NCBI RefSeq assembly: GCF_041146795.1
Contig: NC_135167.1
Location: 30,274,954-30,338,953, forward strand
Length of the DNA: 64,000 nt
DNA from: Maylandia zebra
Lineage: Eukaryota; Chordata; Actinopteri; Cichliformes; Cichlidae
Reading direction: 5' to 3'
The notes under the pieces are model-generated. The model was not told the origin of the DNA, searched no databases, and worked only from the letters and a program-made list of their open reading frames with translations. Below, piece by piece: positions 44,823 through 55,800 of the stretch; positions within the stretch are counted from its first letter, which is position 1; every line of letters starts with the position of its first letter. A program made the position numbers and the translations under genes.

Positions 44823-45658
44823 CTGAAAATACACAGAAACGCTTTAATGCTTAGGGTTCGGCTAATTGATTCGTCAGAAATTTACTGCTCGTGTTTTCTT
44901 TAATATGAGAACTGCTTTTCTTTGTCTCGTACTGCTCTTTTCTAAAATAGGTCCAATCAGCACATACTACCTTAAGGACGCTGTGATCTCACAAGCAATA
45001 TTATTTAGCAGCTGTTGATCATCTACTCAGCAGAGCAGTAATTTCACAGAATAGAAACAGGTTCAGGGAGGGGGACCAATCTGACGAATTTAAAGGCGTC
45101 ATTTGGGTTTCTTAGAGAATGCAAAAGGCTTCATTCACTTCATTCTGATGCCAGTTGGCCAGTACAGCCTGACACTGGTTTCAAACATGAAGCTTTTTTT
45201 CCACAGATCTCATCCTGGACTAGTGATTCAAACGCAGTCACAGTCTGTGTTCATTTAAGCAACTCGCACAAACTGTTAAACTTCACTGAAGCTAAAGCAG
45301 ACTGCCTGTTTCTGGGATCTTTGTTGACTTTCTGTTCGCTACTTTGCTTTATTACTCACTCAGACACATTAACTGGAGCCGTTTTAGCGCACTGGCTGAT
45401 CAGGTTATTTTCAGAGATGTTACAGTAGCGCTTTGCTGGGCCGGGAATCCACTGCGGAGCATCACATTACTGCAATGCGTTTACTTCAGCAGGCAGCTCT
45501 CCGCTCAATCGAGCCTGCGTTTTTAGCTTGAGCTCGCTAACCGACAGTTTTTAGCGTCACTCGTAGCCAAAAAACTGAGTTAAATAGCAGACTGAGCATG
45601 CGCCACATTAACCGTTGGCTGCCAAACTGAAATACACAGTGTCCGTTAAGTGTCCTAC

Positions 45659-45740
45659 CTGTAAATGACACATTCAAATTAAAAGTACCACGAAAACACG
45701 AGCGGTGAAGCCCCTCATTGCAATGACTATCGTAAATCGC
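45659..45740 (-). other. senp8: SENP8 non-coding first exon
   Basis: On -, the strong donor CATTTACAG|GTAGGA (left edge 45659) pairs in order with the acceptor at 44822. The right edge, the transcription start, is approximate and set by the CCAAT box upstream. Confidence 0.5.
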
Positions 45741-46130
45741 GGCGAGAAGACCGTAACATTTTGCGACAGTGGGGTGGAGATAAGCTTGCTTGTGATTGGC
45801 TCCTTGCATTGGGGTATGAGCACGTGAGCGTTACTGAAAAACTGACATTCTGTGTCGTTACATGCAAGCACAGGAGAAGTGTCTTTCTTTGTATTTTACA
45901 GCGAATAAGGCGAGATAAAACCACGTATTTTAAAATCAAGTGAATTTCCGTCATTTTAGTCTTTTTTTAAACTCTAACATGACCCCCAAAGGTTATAATC
46001 CATTATCGGAAACCGAGAGGTGCAGTGTGGTTACTGTTGCCCTGTGTGTTTCAGGGTACTTCCGGTTGCTTCGCCCCTCCCCTCCCCTCCGTGTTTTCTC
46101 CCCTCCCATCAGCGGCGTGAACGCGCAATG
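45741..46130. promoter_or_regulatory. bidirectional SENP8 / MYO9A promoter region
   Basis: Towards SENP8 there is a minus-strand CCAAT (ATTGG at 45795-45799) and a CACGTG at about 45820. Towards the + gene there is an ETS-type ACTTCCGG at 46058-46065 and a C-rich Sp/KLF-like run (GCCCCTCCCCTCCCCTCC) at 46073-46090, with CpGs after it. There is no TATA box. Head-to-head SENP8-MYO9A is the human arrangement. Confidence 0.6.
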
Positions 46131-46473
46131 CTGAGCCGCACTGATTAGCAAGACGGAGAGGAGTTTTCAGCGACCGAGCAGCGAAGAACTGCCGTTTAAT
46201 TGGATTCAAACTGCGAACATGCTCGGATAAAAAGAAAAAGAAAAAAATGCGTAGGTTTTCAACGCGGAGTTGACTTTCGAGGACTTTGCTAAGAGGCAAG
46301 TGAGGCGAGTGAGAAGAAAGCAAATTAATTCAGTGGGAATGCAGGGAATTAAATAGAGACTGGGTGATTTTTTTTGCGTGGCTACAAGTGTGTGTAGCTC
46401 CACGGTCAAGCCTGACAAGAAACGGGAAAACTCGAGTGCCACTTTAAATTGACTTTACAGCTCACGTCTGGAG
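46095..46473 (+). other. myo9a: non-coding first exon, inferred MYO9A
   Basis: A CpG-containing stretch downstream of the ETS/Sp motifs ends at the strong donor TCTGGAG|GTAAGAG. Only short uORFs are present, for example ATG at 46128 stopping at 46148 and ATG at 46218. MYO9A is an unconventional myosin with a RhoGAP domain. None of its coding sequence is in the window, so the identity rests on synteny alone. Confidence 0.5.
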
Positions 46474-49400
46474 GTAAGAGTGATGTTAGTGATAGTTATA
46501 CACTGTGGTGCGTTGGGCTGCCCCGCTGTGGGACGATAGGCGTCTGGCTGGAAGCTGCTAGTGAACCTATGATTCAGTTGTAGTCCGTAAGAAACGTTAT
46601 GACCTGCACTCATTTGCAGCATTGTTTTCAGTTGGCAGACTTAAGTTGTGTGTGTGTTTTGGGGTGCTCAGTCGGTGCTTTTGTTCAGTGAGGAGTCTGT
46701 CAGAGCTGTGTGTGTGTGTGTGTGATGTGAGCCTGTAAAAAGTTCTGGCTGCTCCTCACTGAGATGTCATTTCACACTACAGAGGGTGCTTACTCCAGAG
46801 CTTCAGCTGGCTGAAGGACAGTTTATAAGAATAACAACCACATGTAACATGACAAACGCAGGCTGGATTTACTTTATTCTTTCATTTTATTTGTGATAGT
46901 GCACAATACAAATTACAAAGGGCTCATTTTTATCTTCAAACCATTGACAGGGGTCGTTTTTTATCCATTACAGGCTCAAACAAGGTTTGCAAAAAACATA
47001 GGGGAACACCAATGCATGCAAAGATTGATACTGCAAAAATAAGGATATACGTACATGAAACCGTACACAATATGTCACTGCGACATAAACCAGGTATTAT
47101 GTTTTCACGGTCCTGCAGAAATGGGAGCTATTACTGCGGCAGGGTGGGGTAAGTGGTTACATGTATTATTTAGTGGAGGTCAGACAGAGCAGCTTATAAT
47201 GCACTGAAGGCAATATGCACTGCAAAGCAGCTGTAATTGTACAGGGAGGTCTAATGGGGTGAAGAAGCTGCTGAATCATGGGCATTGTGTCTCTCTGTGT
47301 GTGTGTTTGTGGATGGAGAGCTGACTTAAGACAGATTTTACAACGGATCGCCTGGTTGTGTATCTTGAGTGCACCTGAGTGGGTTTGATCGATTTTATAG
47401 TATAGTTACTATAGTTTACCTTAAGAGACTATAGCCTAATTTTTTTTAAGTTATTGGTGAGTTGATCTGCTGTGCTTACCGATTACATTAAGTCATTTTT
47501 ATACCGTTTTTATGAATGGACAAATGTCACCAGAAGATCATCCAATTTGTGCAAAAAGGATGCTCCTAACGGACTTTTATTTCTATGATCATTTTAAAAT
47601 ATACATTTTGGTGCTAGATGATTATTGTTTAAAAAAAAAAAAAGGAATGAAGGTAAATGACTTAAATTCATGTTGCTGTGGGTGAGGTGCCCCTGAGAGC
47701 CTGTCCTGCCCTCAGATCAGCACAGGTGATGAGGGTAAAGTGGGCCTGTCCTGCAGGAATGTGAGGTCTGAGAAGACACAGCTGCTGCAGCACCAGAGGA
47801 AGCCCGGGCTGAGACTCCAGCAACTGGTCCCTGTTGACATCTGACACCCCACAGACCCCGCTGTCTGCTATTTCTAAAGGACCGGCCTCAGTTTTGTATC
47901 ACATCGGTGTGCAGTGAATGGTCTCGCAGACGCCACCTGAAAGATTTAAGCTGTGATTTAGCAGCTTAGGGCTCAGATTTGAGCACTTCAGAGGAGCTAA
48001 CCTCTGCTGTTGTTGGAGGCAGTCTGTGGTTTACTAGGAATACTTTAAAGAAATGTTTTTAAGTTTTTGATGGTTCGAGTTACGAAATCGCAAACCTTCA
48101 TATGCAAGTAGGGTTGCTCCATGCTAAGTTTTAGCTGTTCTTTTGATCGCTACAGTCTGGGACTTAGTCAGTGCTGACTGTCATTCTCAATAAGAAGAGC
48201 CAGTGTGTGGCCTTCCTTTGGTCCTCCTCCTTGTGTCTAACTTGAACTCAGTGCCTTTGAAATTGAAACTTTGTAAAATGAAACTGAACAGTTTTAGCCT
48301 CTCTGAGGATTTTTCAGTTCACAGTAGTTGCACATCTCAAAAGTGATGGCAGAAGCTGCACAGGATGGGAAGTGACTGTTTTTTATGTATAATTTAAAGC
48401 TTTTTTTTGGCAAATTAAATAATTTGAAAAAATAATACAGTAGCTCATTATTTGGCTTTCAAAATGTCATTGGGGTCTGCGTAACACTAAGATCGAATCT
48501 TTACTTACCCTTGCCCTTTTTCGTTTGAAAGACCTCCTCGTAACACGTTTTATTTTTGCCATGCACAGATCTTAATAACCAGCAACAACAAAGTTGCTGC
48601 TGTTAAACACCCACAGACTGTAACTGTGATGTGATTAAAACAATGAGTTACCACTAGCTCATAGATGCCGTTTCTGCTGTTTTGTTCTCTTGAGAGTAGA
48701 ACTAACAACCCTTTTGTCTTGTGACTACTTCTTTGCTCATCCACCAGAGCTCCTGTGATCTCCCATGGGCACCATTCCTCTAAACTCTAGCATAACCTCC
48801 CAGTTATCATCCCCTGAGGTGTTACCTGCTGGACTGAATTACCTGCTGCTCTCAGTCACATGCTGCAGGCTTAAAACTTCGGCATGTCCTGAAAAGTGGT
48901 GTGGCTGTGTTTTGAGATTGTGTGGCGCAAGTGATTGGCATGCACATGAAGTCATTAAAGAGGAACCTGCTTGTGTTGCACTGAACAAAGCTCTCCTTTC
49001 TTTAGTACGCCATTATATGAGGGTGGCTTTGGCCTCACAGGCTCAGCTTCCCCACGTTTTGCATTTCCCCTCATTAATTTGCCGGTGCTAACAGTAGTTG
49101 GCGTGAGATGGAGAGAGAAGAAAGTCCATTGTGTTGCTCTTTGCAATTTTGTTTATGTGAAAAAAAGCCTAACTTGTTCTTTAATTAATCCTTTACAATG
49201 GGGAAACGGAGTGAACAAACAGCACTGGGCTTGCTGGAAGCTCACTTTGTATCCTCTTAAATTAAATTAAATCCTCTGTGTCTTTGTTTTGGACAGAGAA
49301 GAAAGTGTTCAAAACCTTTGTGGTTTATTTTTTTAAATTAAATGAATAGGTATGTGAATAGGGATTCTCACTTGCATCCTAATTTATTATTTGAATTTTT

Positions 49401-50883
49401 AAGGTTTAGATGGATTGTGGAAATTGTAATTAGAGCACAAAAACCAAAACCAAAACACAGAGTTTAAGCCCCATAGAAACACTAATTTCAGAATTCTACT
49501 TTTGTCAAAGTACAGCAGTATATCTGCAAAACCTGTGCATGATGACAGAAGACTATAAGCAGGAAACTAAAGTTGTGGATTTGTGGGTGTGTGTTGTGAC
49601 ACAGCTGTGACAATAGCTCCTGGCCCCCTGCAGCCTCATGGTGCGGACTGGACAGAGCCCATGGTTAATCCCCAGGCATGTGCTGTTGTGTAATGTTACA
49701 CAATTCTGTCCACCTACAGAGTGGTCCTACCTCGAAACCACTTAAAACTTTGAACTGACTGAGTTTATCATTTTCTTAAAGCCTTGAATATTGTTATATC
49801 AGAAGGAGACAACATTACAATAGATTTGGATATTTAATATTAAAACCTTAGAGAAATATGATTTATGAATTGTTATTGCTGGTCTGCTGGACAGTCCAGA
49901 GGACAGGAAGAAATGAAGTTTAAAGTTCTGTCTTTGCACTACACTGCCGTTGTTATCTGTGAGAAATCCTGGTAGTTTACAGTAGTCTGTTCACTGTCAG
50001 AATGAGGCAGAAGGGGAGGAAGAGCGGAGATAGCCGTGGGTAACAGACAGCAAACAGGCTGCGATAAGGTGGATTTCGAATGCAGTCCGAGACATGCTCA
50101 CTAATGGCTGGCATTCTTCTGCTGCCTAATCTTTACAGTAGTTATCAGCGCAGTAAATGAGAAGATGATGTAGGCTACTGTGAGATTATGCTTAAGTGTA
50201 TCTGTTAGCTATGAAACTGTGCTCTTAAGTGTTGCCTCGTTTCACACTCACTGGCACACAGCGATGGTTGTAATTCTGAAATCTTTGATTATTTTTACAT
50301 GACAGCTGTAACCAAAAACTCAGATTTATGAAAAAAAGGTGGTGGTGGTGGTGGTGGGGGGGGCACATGCACAGGTAAAAGATGTGCTTGTCATGCGTTG
50401 CTTTGTTGCTGCTAATGGACATCCTAGGTAACGGCTGTCTATTTACGACCCTGTCCTATGTCAATCAGCTGTATCATAAAAATAACTAGTTGTGCTTGAG
50501 TTGCTTCGTTTGAAGTTCAGAAACTTGAAACGCGTCCTCTTTCCGTCACCCATTGTTGCTTCAAATCATTGAACAGCTTTCTGTGGTCTCTGGTCACCAC
50601 ATATCTGCTAGTTACTTCCTGCGTGGACACCCCTTAAGAGCCTATAATAAATGGCGATGTATTTGATGGTAATACCTAGCCAAAGATGTTCCAGGCTCTG
50701 TCCCACGGACTAGCTGCAGGGGTCTGAACCTGATCTGACTGATGAAAATTACAGTATGGTACTCACCCGTGTCCCCAGCTTGACACCTGCCCAGTTTGAA
50801 ATGGCTCAGATGAGTGGATGGAGTAAACAGACATACAATGATTCCTTTATTTGTTAGTGATTATAATCGGATCACTAGGCAGT
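46474..50883. other. inferred MYO9A intron 1, first part
   Basis: Mostly AT-rich non-coding DNA with a short TG tract (46709-46724). A GC-richer block at 47692-47900 is listed separately. Confidence 0.45.
47692..47835 (+). other. GC-richer block with a short open frame
   Basis: After the acceptor-like CCTGTCCTGCCCTCAG the frame reads ISTGDEGKVGLSCRNVRSEK then TQLLQHQRKPGLRLQQLVPV, DI and a stop. The composition differs clearly from its surroundings. No family is recognised. It could be an exon, an exon relic or a regulatory element. Confidence 0.25.
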
Positions 50884-51210
50884 TTTGGTGGCGTGGTTGT
50901 TAGCACTGTTGCTTCACAGCAAGAATGTCCTGGGTTTGAAGGAAGGCTTTCTGTGTGGAGTTTGCATGTTCTCTCTGGGTACTCCAATTTCCTCCCACAG
51001 TTCAAAGACATGTAGGGTAGTGTGCTTAGGTGAATTGGTGATTCTAAATTAACTATAGGTTAATAGGTGTGGATGTGAATTCAAATGAATGTCTGACTCT
51101 GTTGGCACTGTGACAGGCTCGCGACCTGTCCACAGTGTACCTAGTCTCTTACCCTAGGCAGCTAGGATATGCTCCAGGCCCCTCTGTGACCCTGAATTGG
51201 GTAAGCAGTT
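50884..51210 (+). mobile_element. SINE-like dispersed repeat, plus orientation
   Basis: Blocks in order: GGTGGCGTGGTTGTTAGCAC (A-box-like), TTGCTTCACAGCAAGAATGT, CCTGGGTTTGAAGG (degraded B box), GTGTGGAGTTTGCATGTTCT, ATTTCCTCCCACAG, CAAAGACATG, CGACCTGTCCACAGTGTACC and GACCCTGAATTGGGTAAGC. Same family as 33785-34035. The AT-rich copy is well decayed. Confidence 0.7.
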
Positions 51211-51593
51211 TCATATGCTGTAAAATACAGTTCCAGTCAGTATAAACAAGTATAATAAACTGTATGGATAACAACTTGCTACATTCATGTATCTCTTGTT
51301 TACATAAGAAAGTTTTTGTATATTTTGAGTAAGTTTGAGGGGCTGTGTGTCTATAAGAAAATAAAAAGCAGAGTTTTGTGATGATTAAAGTACTCCTGTC
51401 CTGACATTTCAGTCTCAACAAGCAGAGTTTATGTAATCTTAGATATCATGTATGATTAAAGAATGAGATACTTCTACTCAATCTCCTCGGTGTTCGGTTT
51501 AATGTTCCTGCTTGTTTATTTTGGCGCCCACCTGCATTCATGCTTATTAGCCACTGATGCGTTTCATCACACACATTCACTGCGCTGGCTTAG

Positions 51594-51746
51594 TGGTGTG
51601 GTCAAACGACTCCAGTTGGACGCCCTGGAGACGATTACAGGGTCCTTATTGTCTCCACAAAGCACAAGTCCTCCACTCTGCCTGAAAGAGCCCACTTATC
51701 AGTGAAGCTGTTTGAGTGGAGCAAATACCTTTGCTCTCCTGAGCAG
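51594..51746 (+). CDS. coding-like exon of an unrecognised protein
   Basis: Between the acceptor CACTGCGCTGGCTTAG and the good donor GAGCAG|GTGAGC lie exactly 51 open codons. They read WCGQTTPVGRPG, then DDYRVLIVSTKHKSSTLPER, AHLSVKLFEWSKYLCSPEQ. Codon choice is coding-like (AAG, CTG, GAG, TCC, TAC). I do not recognise the protein. It probably precedes the membrane exon at 52305 (553 nt downstream), which would make this an extracellular segment. Exact splicing between them is unresolved. Confidence 0.4.
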
Positions 51747-52304
51747 GTGAGCTACGAAAGTACCCTCTAAATGCCTGCTGTCCTAGTTTTGGATGGAGAG
51801 TTCAGGTCAGAATGAGCTCACAAATTGTTTCATGTTTTTATTTTTGGTGGTAGTTTGGCTTTTGCAGACTTTCATCAGAAGAATCAAAGGGTAACAGCCT
51901 CTTTGTAGACTCATCCTTTTTATCACAGGGGATGAACTCTACAGAGAATATGAAGATATATCCAAGTTTGTTTTCTCAGTAGACCAATATAAACAGAGAA
52001 TATATTGCTTTTCACCGTAGGGGCTCGGTACTTGTCCCTTCTTGTCTACAAACTCATGTGTCTCGTGCTTTACTGTGCTCGTGCGCATTTACAAAAGTGC
52101 AGTAAATAAAACAAGACCATGCATGTTTATGCATATTTCAGATCTGTCAGGGGGTATTTGAAGAAATGAAAGAAAAAAAGGAAGCTGTTAAATAAATGTC
52201 CAGCATTTCCAAAAAGTAATTTTAATAGCGTGAACTCAGTTTTAGTAATGATTAACACTGGAAGGGTACTCTGCTTGGTTTCTCTTAACACTTTGTGTGT
52301 GCAG

Positions 52305-52564
52305 TTAACCCAGAGGTCGTAACACTATACGTAGCCTCTCTAGAGAGTATCACCGACATCTTCCGTCATCCCCTTGAAGCCTGCAACCAAACTTGCGTTA
52401 TCATCACGCTGCAAGTTCTCGCTCTCTCTCTGGTGGCTGCAGCCCTGACTGCAGCGCTGGGCTCAGATTTCAAAAAAGCCTGTGGTCTGTTCAAGGCAGA
52501 AAGACAGGAGCCATCCCCCATCCTCAGAGAAGACAGTGAGAGCCTCTGTAACACCGCCCTGTAA
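52305..52564 (+). CDS. terminal exon of an unrecognised single-pass membrane protein
   Basis: The acceptor CACTTTGTGTGTGCAG opens a frame NPEVVTLYVASLESITDIFR, then HPLEACNQTC, a hydrophobic span VIITLQVLALSLVAAALTAA and a cytoplasmic tail KKACGLFKAERQEPSPILRE ending in TAA. CNQT contains an N-glycosylation sequon (NQT), suiting an outside-facing stem. Third-position GC bias is strong. If the exon starts at 52305 it needs a phase-1 upstream exon; the weaker acceptor at 52315 would join 51746 in frame (SPEQ|VVTLY). ATTAAA signals at about 52829 and 52851 could end the transcript. It lies in the inferred MYO9A intron, same strand. Confidence 0.5.
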
Positions 52565-52856
52565 TTACAGGTCATGTTTTTTCCTAATACGCTAAACAGA
52601 TGTGCTTAGAATGATGCTTAACATTCAGACCCAGAGTTGGACTTAATGACCTGTCATTACTATCAGCTGGTGAAGGCGTATACTGTTTCCATTGCATAAA
52701 CGATTTTGGAAATTGCTTTTTCACTTTGTCCGTGACAAAATGTTTGTAACTTTAATGGATCTCAGGGTGGAAAAAAATCACAGAACTAAAAAACTCGTCT
52801 TCATTTAGACAAAGGTGCAACATGTACCATTAAACCCCTTCAAAAAAACTATTAAA

Positions 52857-55800
52857 GCCTGAAGGGTATGAAGACTCGCTTGTTTATTTAAGTTTTTGTA
52901 ATTAGTTTGACATACTTGCTTGCATGTTTTTCCATGTGAGGTTTCAGATTGACCAGATCTGGTGCGCGGCTTTGCTGCATTTCCTTTGATTGCTGATGCC
53001 CACTTATGTATTTCATGATTCATTTTGATGTCTCTCAGTGAAATAGCTCTCAGTGTAGGTGTTGAATGGCCTTAAGGCTCCTGTCTTTATCATTACGCAA
53101 CGCCTCACAAAGGAGTAGTTTGGCTCTAGACTTGATCTAATTGACCATGAAGATGACACATTCATTGGTATGACTTAATATCAAAAACTAAATATTTGTA
53201 TCCTTTTGTTTGTATGCTCGACTGGATCACAGGTATCCAAAATAGGAAGCACCGTTGATTTGCGATGAGCTTGTGGGCATTTTGGCACCATGCTCTCTGA
53301 GCAGCTACAGTCATTATTGCTCATCTCCACTCAGCTGTGGAAGACGAGATGAGTCCTGTTGGCATCTCTTCCTCAGAGTGTGTGTTTATGTTTGCAGACA
53401 AGATCCCAGTGCCTGTGACACTGTTATCCATTGTATTTATATATACTGTGCCTATTTAGTACATGTTTTGTGCCTACCATCTGGTTGGCCTTTACAACAG
53501 AATCACGTGCTTTACATGGTTCTTCAGGAAACATGCTAGTGTCCTAACTGCTTCCCAGCACTGTCTTCCCTGAGGCCAGGGGCAGCTGAATGGGTCTGTT
53601 TGGACTTTCTGAGGGGGAAATGGAGTGTGGATAATCTGGGTCAGTGATGCCTCCTAGACCTACACCATCTTGCTGCTCTTCTGCTTCCTTCCTCTATATC
53701 CCGTCCTCTGTCTCTGCTGTTTGCCTCCAGCACATTTTGTCCAGTTTATTAGTTATTACTGAACTTTTTAAAGACCAGTAGATATGAGAAGATAACAGAT
53801 TAGATTTGACTGGTGATTCTATTTAATAGAGATCAACATGTTACATTGTTACACCAAATATCAATATTTTATTAAATAATTAAAAATACTTGGGGATACT
53901 AAAAACAAGAGTGCTCATCTCATGCACCTCCTTCCTGAGATAATATTAGCTAAACAAACTTACAATCCACCCCCCCCCCCCCCCTTCCCAAAAAAAAAAA
54001 AAAAATCCATCACTGGAAACATTTAGTTTGACAAATCTGCCTCCTAATTCAGAGCTAGCTAACGGTTCGGTCACATGAGTAAGCAATGTCATTACATCTA
54101 CAAAAACTCTGTGGCTGCCTTTTGATTGGCTGCAACATGTGGTTGCTAAATTGTTACAGTACTCGGCATATTGCAAATTGTTAAAATTAATTCATGTACC
54201 AGGATTTTTAAGGTTTTCTCTTTATTCAATTGGGTAGGAATGTCAAAACTACTTGAATAAATGCCTTAGGGTGTTACCAAGATGGGCTACAAGATGGAAC
54301 GGCTTTCTTCCAGAAGGACTTATTTTTCTTTTCATGTTCATTTCAAGTGAAACTTGGCATGTGCATGTGTTTCCATGCATGTCATACAGTTGTTTCACTT
54401 CAGGCATTCATTGTTATGCTGTAGCTTTCTGAGCTCATAAATTTCTACCAATCATAATGGTGTAAAAAGAGAGACAAAAGTGATCATATGAGCATTTTTG
54501 TAGTATGATTTCCAAGAAACTGTTAGACCGAAAACCCAAACAGCTGTTGATGATGTACCTTCCACCGGCTGGCGCCTTTTATTGTAGGGTGGTGTACTTT
54601 TCCTTTGTCGCTGGCCAAATCTAAACTGCGGGGTGATATTGATATTTCCAGAGCTAGAATGGAGTCTGAAAGGAAAAACATTTTTCCACCCTCTAAAACA
54701 ATAAAATATAAACGTGAGGTCAGACCAAGAACACGGCCTTGTTTTAGACTCAACATTTTGGCCCAAGCCAAAGTAGGCTCTGCAAACAGATTTCTTCACC
54801 TACAGGTCCATAATGTGTATGTAAAGCCTGAAATAGTGAGTAGGTAGAAAGTTCCTCAGTAAAACAAAAGCAGGAATGTTTAAAAGTGTGCATCTGCAAA
54901 TTTCTGTAGAAAATCTCTGCAATTTTGTTATGTGTCGAGTCATTTTTTGTGAAATCCCCCTTAGCTTCCTTGAAAAAACCTTCACAGTGCTGGATACTGA
55001 TAACACTAATAAAACATTACTCACATTTATTTACTTTTATGACTATGACTAACGCTGATCTGGTCTGTTTATCACCAGGCAGAACCTATCTGTATACTGC
55101 TGTGCTTTTCATCCTGTTCTTTGTTAAGAAACAATCAAAAGCACACGAATGGATAATAGACATGCTCTTATCCTTAGCAGATTTAGGCCAATGTGAGCAG
55201 GAGGCAGAGAAAAGCTTACTTACACCTGCATAACCCAGAGTGAAGGACCATTTAAAAAGGAACAGTTACTAAAAGATAACTGAGGAGTCCATGCCATCAT
55301 GTCGTCTACTGTGGATGACGTCCATTGAATGCATGGACAAGTTTCCAAGCAGGTGTTTCACTATCGGCTAACATGGCCAGCTCACCTACTGAACTCTAGA
55401 AACAGAAGCATGAGCATGAAGCTCGAACAGATTATTTCACGAATCCTTTTGTTTTTTACAGAATTTTTCTGTATGGGTTTCTAAGGAATGTGTTTATGTG
55501 AGGAATTACACTCATATGCTCTAATAAAGAACATTAGTGGGGGAAAAAATAATGATGTCCTGCTGATTGCAGAGTTCACACCCTGATCACACCGGCCCCG
55601 ACTGTGTGGCGGGCTGCAGCTGTCAAAAATATCCCGACTGGTTGTTGCATTGTGCAAAACCCTCTCCTTTATTGGTGTTCTCTCTTTCTGTTCAAAAACT
55701 TGCTTTGTCTCCCTTTCCCCCTTGCTCCTGGTTTGAAGTGAATGCAAACAGGGTTGAATTGGAATATAACAAATCTGTATATGAGCCGTGGCTTCATTGT

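Noticed and set aside
48765..49091. 108-codon frame beginning MGTIPLNSSITSQL as an exon
   Set aside because: An acceptor-like CATCCACCAG precedes it, but no donor gives a phase fitting the exons at 51594 or 52305, and the composition is not coding-like beyond the first 18 codons.
51463..51705. Signal-peptide-like frame MRYFYSISSVFGLMFLLVYF as start of the orphan gene
   Set aside because: It is in a different frame from the 51594 exon, and no donor joins it in phase. Probably chance.
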